Assembly (NCBI GenBank): GCA_946188175.1
Contig: CAMHUJ010000170.1
Span: 1 to 5,053 of the forward strand
Length of the DNA stretch: 5,053 nucleotides
Reading direction: 5' to 3'
Origin: an uncultured Ruminococcus sp.
GTDB lineage: Bacteria > Bacillota > Clostridia > Oscillospirales > Ruminococcaceae
Shown here: one piece after another, positions 1 to 5,053 of the stretch
How the letters are laid out: every line of letters begins with the position of its first letter
How positions within the stretch are numbered: position 1 is the stretch's first letter
The notes under the pieces: model-generated
What the model was told of the DNA's origin: nothing
Databases searched by the model: none
The model's input: the letters and a program-made list of their open reading frames with translations, nothing else
Program-made: the position numbers and the translations under genes

Positions 1-1
1 G

Positions 2-991
2 TCCGCGGGCAATGACTGCCGTCTCGGCGGCAATGAGGCACCGCCGACCGTCATTTCCGTTTTCGTCGGTGATGATCTCCAGCGTGTCCTCGATGCAATC
101 GAGCAGGGCAAGCCGCTTGATGGCAACGGCAAGGAGCGCTTCAATCTCGGCGTTGATGCAATGCCGCAGTTCCGCAAGGATACGACCGACCGCAACCGTA
201 CATCGCCCTTCGCGTTCACGGGAAACAAATTCGAGTTCCGTATGCTCGGCGCAGCGGATTCGATCTCCTGCTTTAATTTCGTGATGAATACGATCTTTGC
301 GCATGAGATTACCGAATTCTGCGATGAGCTGGAAAAGGCAGCGGACTTCCAGTCTGCGCTGCATGATCTGCTCGTCCGCACAATCCGTGAAAACAAGGAT
401 ATCATCTTCAACGGCAACGGCTACGGCGACGAATGGTTTGCTGAGTGCAAGCGCCGCGGTCTGCCGAATTACCCCTCGACGGTCGAGGCACTGATGCAGT
501 ATGACCGTCCGGAATTTGTTGCGATCTTCGAGGAGATGAACGTCCTCAACAAGGCAGAGATCACCTCCCGCAAGGAGATTCTGCTCGATAATTACAGCAA
601 GACCGTCGGTATCGAGGCAAAGACCATGCTTGATATCGCGCGGAAGAAGATTCTGCCGGTCTGCATCTCCTATACCAAGCAGCTCTGCGATGCAATCGCT
701 GCAAAGAAGCAGGTCTCCCCGATGCTCCAGATCAGCTCGGCAGTCGAGGATGCGCTTGCATCCCAGATCAGTGACCTGACCTCCAGTCTCTATGCTGCGA
801 TTGACGATCTGCGCGAAGCGATCCAGATTGCAGGCAGAGCAAACGGCGTGCAGGCAACCGCAGAATCCTACCGCAAGAATGTCGTACCGGCAATGGAGCG
901 TCTGCGCACGACCGCTGATGCGCTTGAAGTACTGATTCCGCAGGAGCAGTGGCCGTTCCCGGCTTACTCCGAAATCCTTTATAATATCTGA
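2..991 (+). CDS. glnN: Glutamine synthetase type III, C-terminal part (5' truncated by window edge)
   Basis: Glutamine synthetase makes glutamine from glutamate, ammonia and ATP in the cytoplasm and is the entry point for nitrogen assimilation. The frame is open from base 2, so the gene starts before the window; 329 residues remain of a family usually around 700. In fragment numbering, residues 2-15 (GNDCRLGGNEAPPT) match the type III signature that lines the active site. Residues 65-81 (NRTSPFAFTGNKFEFRM) are the conserved catalytic-domain block with the substrate/nucleotide-binding arginines. From about residue 185 the chain is helical and ends in QEQWPFPAYSEILYNI, which resembles the C-terminus of type III enzymes. 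The internal ATG at 161 is not the start, because strong family similarity lies upstream of it. The GND-C-RLG cysteine stands where I recall histidine in most relatives. The stop at 989-991 is two bases before the next gene. The promoter and any nitrogen-control site are outside the window. Confidence 0.95.
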   Translation, partial: SAGNDCRLGGNEAPPTVISVFVGDDLQRVLDAIEQGKPLDGNGKERFNLGVDAMPQFRKDTTDRNRTSPFAFTGNKFEFRMLGAADSISCFNFVMNTIFAHEITEFCDELEKAADFQSALHDLLVRTIRENKDIIFNGNGYGDEWFAECKRRGLPNYPSTVEALMQYDRPEFVAIFEEMNVLNKAEITSRKEILLDNYSKTVGIEAKTMLDIARKKILPVCISYTKQLCDAIAAKKQVSPMLQISSAVEDALASQISDLTSSLYAAIDDLREAIQIAGRANGVQATAESYRKNVVPAMERLRTTADALEVLIPQEQWPFPAYSEILYNI

Positions 992-993
992 TA

Positions 994-1758
994 ATGAGAG
1001 AGCTTGCATTTCGCTATTTCCCGCATTCACCGTGCGGAAATTACCGCGAATATACCGCGGAGGAGCTGAAGGATCCGAAGAAGGTGGAGACCCTCTTCGA
1101 CCTTTGCCAGATCCTAGAAGCATACATCACGGCGGAGGGCTGGCATTTTCTGATCGCACAGCACGGCTTTCAGAAGCTGTATGAGATCGACAAGAAAAGC
1201 GGCTGGTTTGATGAAGATACGCTGGAAGAATTCGTCATGCGTATCTGCGGGCAGATCGAGGATGCAGAAATACTCCGCGAAAAAGACAAGGCGGAATACG
1301 AATCGTTTGAACTGCAATCAACACCGGAGGCAATCCGCGATCTCAAGGCATATGCAGAATCCAAGGGCATGAGTCCGCAGGCACTGATCCGAACAGCACT
1401 TGCTGAATACCGCCACACGCGCGGCGAACTGCATACCCCGCTCTATCTCATCAACTTTTATCCGGAGAAAAGCGAGTTTTTCAGTCTCAACTGTGCCGCG
1501 GAGGAACGGTTCGGCTACCGGATCAATCCGGATGCGCTGCCGCTTTCTCCGGAAACACAGGCAGAAATCCGCGCGCTGTATCAGGATTATAAGCAGAAAA
1601 AAGAGCGATACCGCGACCCGAAAGACCGTTATGCACCGCCGGACATTCCGCCGGAGGTAACAGCGTTTTTCAATCAGCGGGCAGATGCGCTGTATAAACG
1701 GATCACCGCAGAGCTCGGTCCGGATTATCAGATCACGGAAGCCGCGCAATGGTTCTGA
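994..1758 (+). CDS. Unrecognised 254-aa protein with a ribbon-helix-helix-like segment
   Basis: I do not recognise the family of this protein. It appears soluble: I see no signal peptide or membrane segment, and it is rich in charged and aromatic residues. Residues 1-100 look helical, with a WHFLIAQHGFQKLYEI stretch at 50-65. Residues 103-143 have the pattern of a CopG/Arc-type ribbon-helix-helix fold: a short strand (ESFELQST), a helix (PEAIRDLKAYAESKG), then MSPQALIRTALAEYRH. Such folds usually bind DNA as dimers, often as antitoxins, but they normally sit near a terminus, so a role here is inference. Residues 144-180 (TPLYLINFYPEKSEFFSLN) look like beta strands. Residues 190-212 are a charged helix, and the end (ITEAAQWF) is aromatic. 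The ATG is two bases after the glnN stop with no purine-rich ribosome site, so translation probably depends on coupling to glnN. Coding bias matches its neighbours, and the frame is intact. It is real on length and packing, but its function is unknown. Confidence 0.85.
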   Translation: MRELAFRYFPHSPCGNYREYTAEELKDPKKVETLFDLCQILEAYITAEGWHFLIAQHGFQKLYEIDKKSGWFDEDTLEEFVMRICGQIEDAEILREKDKAEYESFELQSTPEAIRDLKAYAESKGMSPQALIRTALAEYRHTRGELHTPLYLINFYPEKSEFFSLNCAAEERFGYRINPDALPLSPETQAEIRALYQDYKQKKERYRDPKDRYAPPDIPPEVTAFFNQRADALYKRITAELGPDYQITEAAQWF

Positions 1759-2826
1759 ATGAAAATGAACACAATGGAAACCCATGAACAATGCACCCGC
1801 ATCGTACCGCCGCTGCTCGAATGGTTCGCGGAGCATAAACGTGATCTGCCGTGGCGCAGAGACCGCGAGCCCTATCATGTCTGGCTCTCGGAGATTATGC
1901 TCCAGCAGACGCGGGTAGAGGCGGTCAAGCCCTATTATGCGCGCTTTCTCGATGCACTTCCCGATATTCCTTCACTCAGCACATGCGATCACGATGCGCT
2001 GATGAAGCTCTGGGAGGGCTTGGGCTATTACAGCCGCGCACGGAATCTGCAAAAGGCAGCGCAGCAGATCATGACGAATTTCAGCGGTGATTTTCCGCAT
2101 ACCTATGAGGAAATCCGTTCGCTCTCCGGCATCGGGGACTACACCGCCGGTGCGATTTCGTCAATCTGCTTTGATCTGCCCGAGCCTGCCGTAGACGGCA
2201 ATGTACTGCGTGTCTATACGCGTCTGCTTGCCGATGCACGCTGCACCGACGACAGCTCCGTGAAACGCGATATCCGCGATACGCTTCGGACTGTTTATGC
2301 CGCATCGCCCACAGGCACGCGCGGCACGCTTACACAGGCGCTCATGGAGCTCGGCGCGACGGTCTGCGTCCCGAACGGCGCACCGCTCTGCGGCGAATGT
2401 CCGCTCAGGAGCTCATGCGAAGCATTCCGCAGCAATACAATCCGGCAATACCCTGTCCGCAGGGAGAAAAAAGCACGCAAAACCGAAGAATACACCGTAT
2501 ATATTTTACAGTGCGGCGACCGCATTGCCGTGCAGAAGCGTCCCGATTCCGGCTTACTGGCAGGACTCTGGGAGCTGCCGCATCTCAGCGGGAAGCGCCG
2601 AGCGCAGCAGGCAATCAACGATATTGCGGACTGGCGCACCGGTGCCGCGGAGCTGATCTCCGTCCGCAGCTGCACACATATCTTCACACATATTGAATGG
2701 CATATGACGGCAGTGCATCTGCTTGTCACGCATATGCCGGAGCGCTTCACATGGGTGACACCGGCGCAGCTTGCTGCCGAAACCGCGCTCCCGACAGCGT
2801 TCCGCATCTGCCTTCCGGCGGACTGA
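1759..2826 (+). CDS. mutY: A/G-specific adenine glycosylase MutY
   Basis: MutY removes adenine mispaired with 8-oxoguanine (or G), preventing G:C to T:A mutations after oxidative damage. The 355-residue length is normal for the family. The N-terminal HhH-GPD glycosylase domain covers about residues 20-222. WLSEIMLQQTRVE (42-54) contains the catalytic glutamate E45. LSGIGDYTAGAI (122-133) is the helix-hairpin-helix, and VDGNVLRV (145-152) holds the catalytic aspartate D146. The [4Fe-4S] loop is CVPNGAPLCGECPLRSSC, with cysteines 203, 211, 214 and 220. The C-terminal MutT/NUDIX-like domain (about 243-350) checks for 8-oxoguanine: it has RPDSGLLAGLWELP at 261-274 and an FTH triplet at 309-311, the counterpart of the family's F-S-H motif. 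This domain separates MutY from endonuclease III. The ATG abuts the preceding stop (TGA-ATG) with no ribosome site; ATGs at 1765 and 1774 are possible alternative starts. Translation is probably coupled to the upstream gene. Confidence 0.97.
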   Translation: MKMNTMETHEQCTRIVPPLLEWFAEHKRDLPWRRDREPYHVWLSEIMLQQTRVEAVKPYYARFLDALPDIPSLSTCDHDALMKLWEGLGYYSRARNLQKAAQQIMTNFSGDFPHTYEEIRSLSGIGDYTAGAISSICFDLPEPAVDGNVLRVYTRLLADARCTDDSSVKRDIRDTLRTVYAASPTGTRGTLTQALMELGATVCVPNGAPLCGECPLRSSCEAFRSNTIRQYPVRREKKARKTEEYTVYILQCGDRIAVQKRPDSGLLAGLWELPHLSGKRRAQQAINDIADWRTGAAELISVRSCTHIFTHIEWHMTAVHLLVTHMPERFTWVTPAQLAAETALPTAFRICLPAD

Positions 2827-2885
2827 CCGCAGCCGTTCATGCATCATATCCGCATTTTTTACAGCACACATTTGTATCTGACAAA

Positions 2886-2893
2886 AAGGAGGG
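2886..2893 (+). promoter_or_regulatory. Strong ribosome binding site for the zinc-ribbon membrane protein
   Basis: The bases AAGGAGGG contain a full AGGAGG Shine-Dalgarno core at 2887-2892, eight bases before the ATG at 2901. This sets the start. The same frame is open back to an ATG at 2697, but that stretch lies inside mutY, has no comparable site, and encodes a composition unlike the rest. It is the strongest ribosome site in the window, which contrasts with the two preceding genes that have none. Confidence 0.9.
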
Positions 2894-2900
2894 TCATCTT

Positions 2901-4316
2901 ATGCCGCATTCATCCGGAGGAGGCAGCCACGGCGGCGGAAGCCACGGCGGCAGTCATCACAGCGGCTCACACGGCGGTTCGTCCAGACCGAGCATCAGCA
3001 GCCGTCCGTATCCCGGCGCACGCCGCTACCGCTATTACCGTCACGGTCGCTACCATTATTTTTATTCCAGCCGCAAGGGCAAAATTTTCAGTCCCGCGCG
3101 TCTTCTGCTGGGCTTTGTGTATCTGCCGTTCCTGATTCCGGTCGGCAGCATGCTCGTCACACCGATTGCCAAGCGTTTCCAGAAATACGACACCCGCATC
3201 ATCGTCAAAGACGAAGCGAATGTCATCAAGGACAACAGCAGTCTGGAAAATGCGCTCTCCGATTTCTACAAGAAGACACACATCACACCGGCAGTCGTCA
3301 CGGTGCACAATGAAAGCTGGCAGAGCAATTACAGCACCCTTGAGGATTACGCCTATGACCGCTATCTCGCGGAATTTGACGACGAAATGCACTGGCTGAT
3401 CGTATATTCCGAACCGACCGCGCCGGATTCAACGTTCAATGACTGGTACTGGGAGGGCATGCAGGGCGACGATACCGACGGCGTCCTGACAACCTATGTC
3501 ACGGGTCAGTTCAATATGGATTTTCAGGAGCGGCTCGAGGCGAACAGTGCAGACCTCGGAACGAATCTTGCCGATTCCTTCAATGTTGCAACGAAGCTGG
3601 CAAAAAAGCCCGGCATTCTGCCGCCGCTCCATCAGATCGCACCTGCGCTGTTCATGCTCGGTTTTCTGTTGTTCCATGCATATTTCATGCTCGGACTGAA
3701 CGAGCTGAAATACCGCAATGCCGAGCTTGATCCCGACGATCCGAATGAAGCCCCCGACCGTTTCGGTTCACAGATTCCGGTGATTCCGCAGCAATCCTTC
3801 GAGACACAGCAGCACTTCGGCGCACAGCCGGCATTCGGTGCACAGCAGGCATTCGGTGCGCAGCAGACCTTCAGCGCGCAGCAGCAATTCGGTATGCCGC
3901 AGAGCTTCGGAACGCAGCAGGCAGCAATGCCGACACTGAATGCACCGCCGCCGCAGCCGTTACAGACCGCGCGCTGGGAGGAGCCCGAGATGCAGCCGCT
4001 GGAAATGCCGCAGAATCCCGCTCCGCAGGCGCAGAACTTCCTGAATCTGCCGAATGTGCAGGCAGCATCGGCGGAGCAGATCCAATCCCAGATACAGCCG
4101 CAGGTCATGTCGCAAATGCAGACACAGATGCAGGCGCCGCCGGTTCCGCCGCAGATGCAGCAGCCTTCCGTCCTGCCGCAGACGCAGCCCGCAGAATCCG
4201 GAATGGTCGAGAAAACCTGCCTCTACTGCGGCACCAGATATTTCAAAGGCATCAAATACTGTCCGGGCTGCGGCATTGAGCTCACAGACGCCACAGACAG
4301 TGATTTCTTCCAATAA
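2901..4316 (+). CDS. Two-pass membrane protein with TPM-like domain, hexapeptide repeats and C-terminal zinc ribbon
   Basis: This 471-residue protein has a clear layout but no function I can name. Residues 1-28 are Gly/Ser/His-rich (GGGSHGGGSHGG) with six histidines. Residues 41-61 are Arg/Tyr-rich and basic. A membrane helix follows at about 67-88 (LLLGFVYLPFLIPVGSMLV). Residues 97-235 resemble a TPM domain: a strand with acidic residues (IIVKDEANVI), a helix, the strand AVVTVHN, LEDYAYDRYLAEF, and the hydrophobic strand HWLIVYS. A second helix lies at about 246-266. Residues 300-341 are seven six-residue repeats, and 342-435 is Pro/Gln/Met-rich and likely disordered. The C-terminus is a zinc ribbon with cysteines 440, 443, 454 and 457 (CLYCG, CPGCG). 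By the positive-inside rule, both ends should be cytoplasmic and the TPM-like domain extracytoplasmic. TPM domains occur in proteins proposed to act in photosystem repair, phosphatase activity or envelope maintenance; none can be assigned here. It sits 74 bases after mutY. Confidence 0.9.
   Translation: MPHSSGGGSHGGGSHGGSHHSGSHGGSSRPSISSRPYPGARRYRYYRHGRYHYFYSSRKGKIFSPARLLLGFVYLPFLIPVGSMLVTPIAKRFQKYDTRIIVKDEANVIKDNSSLENALSDFYKKTHITPAVVTVHNESWQSNYSTLEDYAYDRYLAEFDDEMHWLIVYSEPTAPDSTFNDWYWEGMQGDDTDGVLTTYVTGQFNMDFQERLEANSADLGTNLADSFNVATKLAKKPGILPPLHQIAPALFMLGFLLFHAYFMLGLNELKYRNAELDPDDPNEAPDRFGSQIPVIPQQSFETQQHFGAQPAFGAQQAFGAQQTFSAQQQFGMPQSFGTQQAAMPTLNAPPPQPLQTARWEEPEMQPLEMPQNPAPQAQNFLNLPNVQAASAEQIQSQIQPQVMSQMQTQMQAPPVPPQMQQPSVLPQTQPAESGMVEKTCLYCGTRYFKGIKYCPGCGIELTDATDSDFFQ
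3798..3923 (+). repeat. In-frame 18-bp tandem repeat, seven units (hexapeptide F-G-A-Q-Q-x)
   Basis: Seven consecutive 18-base units each begin with a TTC codon and encode FETQQH, FGAQPA, FGAQQA, FGAQQT, FSAQQQ, FGMPQS and FGTQQA (residues 300-341 of the membrane protein). Units 2-4 are nearly identical in DNA (TTCGGTGCACAGCAGGCA type). The outer units are more diverged, as expected when an array grows from the middle by slippage or unequal recombination. The period keeps the reading frame, so copy-number changes would shorten or lengthen the cytoplasmic linker without breaking the protein. Confidence 0.9.
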
Positions 4317-4330
4317 GAAGCTCCGGCTTC
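4317..4330 (+). other. Small intergenic hairpin with a UCCG tetraloop before pyrE
   Basis: GAAGC (4317-4321) and GCTTC (4326-4330) form a perfect five-base stem closing a TCCG loop with a C-G pair, which in RNA is a member of the stable UNCG tetraloop class. It begins at the base after the upstream stop codon. No U-tract follows, so it is not a standard intrinsic terminator. It could protect an mRNA end or slow transcription, or it could be chance. CTTC at 4307-4310 could pair with the same GAAG as an alternative. Confidence 0.4.
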
Positions 4331-4342
4331 CATTCCAATCAG

Positions 4343-4348
4343 AAAGGA
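4343..4348 (+). promoter_or_regulatory. Ribosome binding site for pyrE
   Basis: AAAGGA lies ten bases before the pyrE ATG at 4359, slightly longer than ideal spacing. An ATG at 4348-4350 overlaps it but is out of frame with pyrE. The chosen start gives the usual N-terminus (MTYKEEFIKFM) and total length of the family. Confidence 0.65.
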
Positions 4349-4358
4349 TGTATCCCCC

Positions 4359-5012
4359 ATGACCTACAAAGAGGAATTTATCAAATTCATGACCGAATGC
4401 GGCGTGCTGAAATTCGGTGAATTTACGCTGAAATCCGGCAGAAAGGCACCGTATTTCATCAACACCGGCAATTACAAGACCGGCAAGCAGCTCTGCCGTC
4501 TCGGCGAATATTATGCTGCCTGCATGCAGGAGCACGGTCTGAAAGCAAACGTCCTGTTCGGACCGGCATACAAGGGCATCCCGCTCGCAGCCGCGGCTTC
4601 GATTGCGCTCTGGAAGAATCACGGCGTCGAGGTCGGCTATGCCTATGATCGCAAGGAGGTCAAGGATCACGGCGAGGGCGGCATGATCGTCGGCTCCGAG
4701 CTGAAGGACAGCACCAAGGTCGTCCTGATCGAGGATGTCATGACCTCGGGCAAGGCGCTCCGCGAGGTTTATCCGAAGCTGAAATCCGTCGCTGACGTCG
4801 ATGTCACCGGCATGATCATTACGGTAGACCGTCAGGAGAAGGGCTTGCAGAGCGACAAATCCGCTGTGCAGGAGGTCAAGACGGAGTTCGGCGTCGATGT
4901 CTATTCGATCGTGACCGTCAGCGATATCATTGCCGCGATTGAGAGCGGTGTCGTAGACGGCAAAGCGTATCTGCCGCAGATGCTGGAATACCGCGCACAG
5001 TACGGCGTATAA
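4359..5012 (+). CDS. pyrE: Orotate phosphoribosyltransferase
   Basis: PyrE joins orotate to PRPP to give orotidine 5'-monophosphate, the fifth step of de novo UMP synthesis, in the cytoplasm; the enzyme normally works as a dimer. The 217-residue length is typical. KSGRKAPYF (25-33) is the N-terminal substrate-binding segment. FGPAYKGIPLAAA (67-79) is a conserved phosphate/ribose-binding turn. DRKEVKDHGEGG (97-108) is the flexible catalytic loop that closes over the active site from the neighbouring subunit. VVLIEDVMTSGKAL (121-134) is the PRPP-binding signature, with acidic residues E125 and D126. All key motifs are intact. The gene follows the zinc-ribbon membrane protein by 42 bases. No other pyrimidine gene, PyrR-type attenuator or upstream promoter is visible, so it appears separate from a pyr operon, though genes to the right are unseen. 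OMP decarboxylase could lie downstream. Confidence 0.98.
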   Translation: MTYKEEFIKFMTECGVLKFGEFTLKSGRKAPYFINTGNYKTGKQLCRLGEYYAACMQEHGLKANVLFGPAYKGIPLAAAASIALWKNHGVEVGYAYDRKEVKDHGEGGMIVGSELKDSTKVVLIEDVMTSGKALREVYPKLKSVADVDVTGMIITVDRQEKGLQSDKSAVQEVKTEFGVDVYSIVTVSDIIAAIESGVVDGKAYLPQMLEYRAQYGV

Positions 5013-5013
5013 G

Positions 5014-5047
5014 CAATTCATTTTTCAAAAGTCCCTTTTAAGAATTG
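5014..5047 (+). terminator. Weak inverted repeat after pyrE, possible terminator
   Basis: CAATTC (5014-5019) pairs with GAATTG (5042-5047), and inside it AAAAG (5027-5031) pairs with CTTTT (5035-5039) around a three-base loop. The stem is AT-rich, has unpaired bases between its two parts, and the window ends before a U-tract could be seen. It is placed where a terminator would be expected, directly after the last gene, but the evidence is thin. Confidence 0.22.
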
Positions 5048-5053
5048 TGCTGC

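Noticed and set aside
1318..1878. 186-codon minus-strand open frame over the unknown gene and mutY start
   Set aside because: It is antisense to two packed genes, with no recognisable domain and no supporting ribosome site.
2816..2860. Possible terminator after mutY (CGGCGG/CCG-CAG-CCG hairpin and a later T6 run)
   Set aside because: The GC-rich hairpin overlaps the stop codon and ends 19 bases before the T-run; the only stem next to the T-run (ATGC/GCAT, 2839-2855) is four bases with a nine-base loop. Too weak to call.
2858..2886. TTTACA at 2858-2863 as a promoter -35 box for the membrane protein gene
   Set aside because: No acceptable -10 box lies 16-18 bases downstream (the bases there are ACAAAA-like), so no promoter is claimed.
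2697..2900. Upstream extension of the membrane protein frame to an ATG inside mutY
   Set aside because: It overlaps the conserved C-terminal domain of mutY, has no ribosome site, and the ATG at 2901 has a perfect AGGAGG at good spacing.
3632..4108. Cys-rich minus-strand frame opposite the repeat tract
   Set aside because: The cysteines come from reading the reverse complement of the repeated GCA/CAG codons; it is a composition artefact.
3960..5021. 353-codon open frame on the minus strand across pyrE and the end of the membrane protein gene
   Set aside because: It lies opposite clear coding sequence, its protein is Leu/Arg/Asp-rich with no motif, and it is explained by the codon bias of the + strand genes.
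1..5053. Mobile element, CRISPR, toxin-antitoxin or defence system
   Set aside because: No transposase, integrase, direct-repeat array, RNA gene or known defence domain is visible. The ribbon-helix-helix-like segment at 1300-1422 lacks a toxin partner next to it.

Overview
The window looks like a chromosomal core region of a moderately GC-rich Clostridia-type Firmicute, most likely Ruminococcus or a relative in the Oscillospiraceae. That assignment is inference. It rests on a type III glutamine synthetase, a MutY with the Gram-positive style iron-sulfur loop, strong AGGAGG ribosome sites, and a His/Gly-rich membrane protein with a terminal zinc ribbon. No 16S or other taxonomic marker is present.

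All five genes are on the + strand. From left to right they are: the C-terminal 329 residues of glutamine synthetase III (glnN), cut by the left edge (2-991); an unrecognised 254-residue protein with a ribbon-helix-helix-like segment in its middle (994-1758); A/G-specific adenine glycosylase mutY (1759-2826); a 471-residue two-pass membrane protein with a TPM-like domain, a hexapeptide repeat tract and a C-terminal zinc ribbon (2901-4316); and orotate phosphoribosyltransferase pyrE (4359-5012). The last 41 bases hold only a weak AT-rich inverted repeat.

The first three genes are packed with gaps of 2 and 0 bases and no visible Shine-Dalgarno sites, which suggests one transcript and translational coupling. 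The membrane protein gene follows after 74 bases with a strong ribosome site. pyrE follows after a further 42 bases that carry a small hairpin. The known functions (nitrogen assimilation, oxidative DNA repair, pyrimidine synthesis) do not form one pathway, so this is probably a housekeeping string of genes.

I found no mobile element, CRISPR array, RNA gene, riboswitch or defence system. The parts most worth a second look are the unknown protein at 994-1758 and the repeat-bearing membrane protein at 2901-4316.
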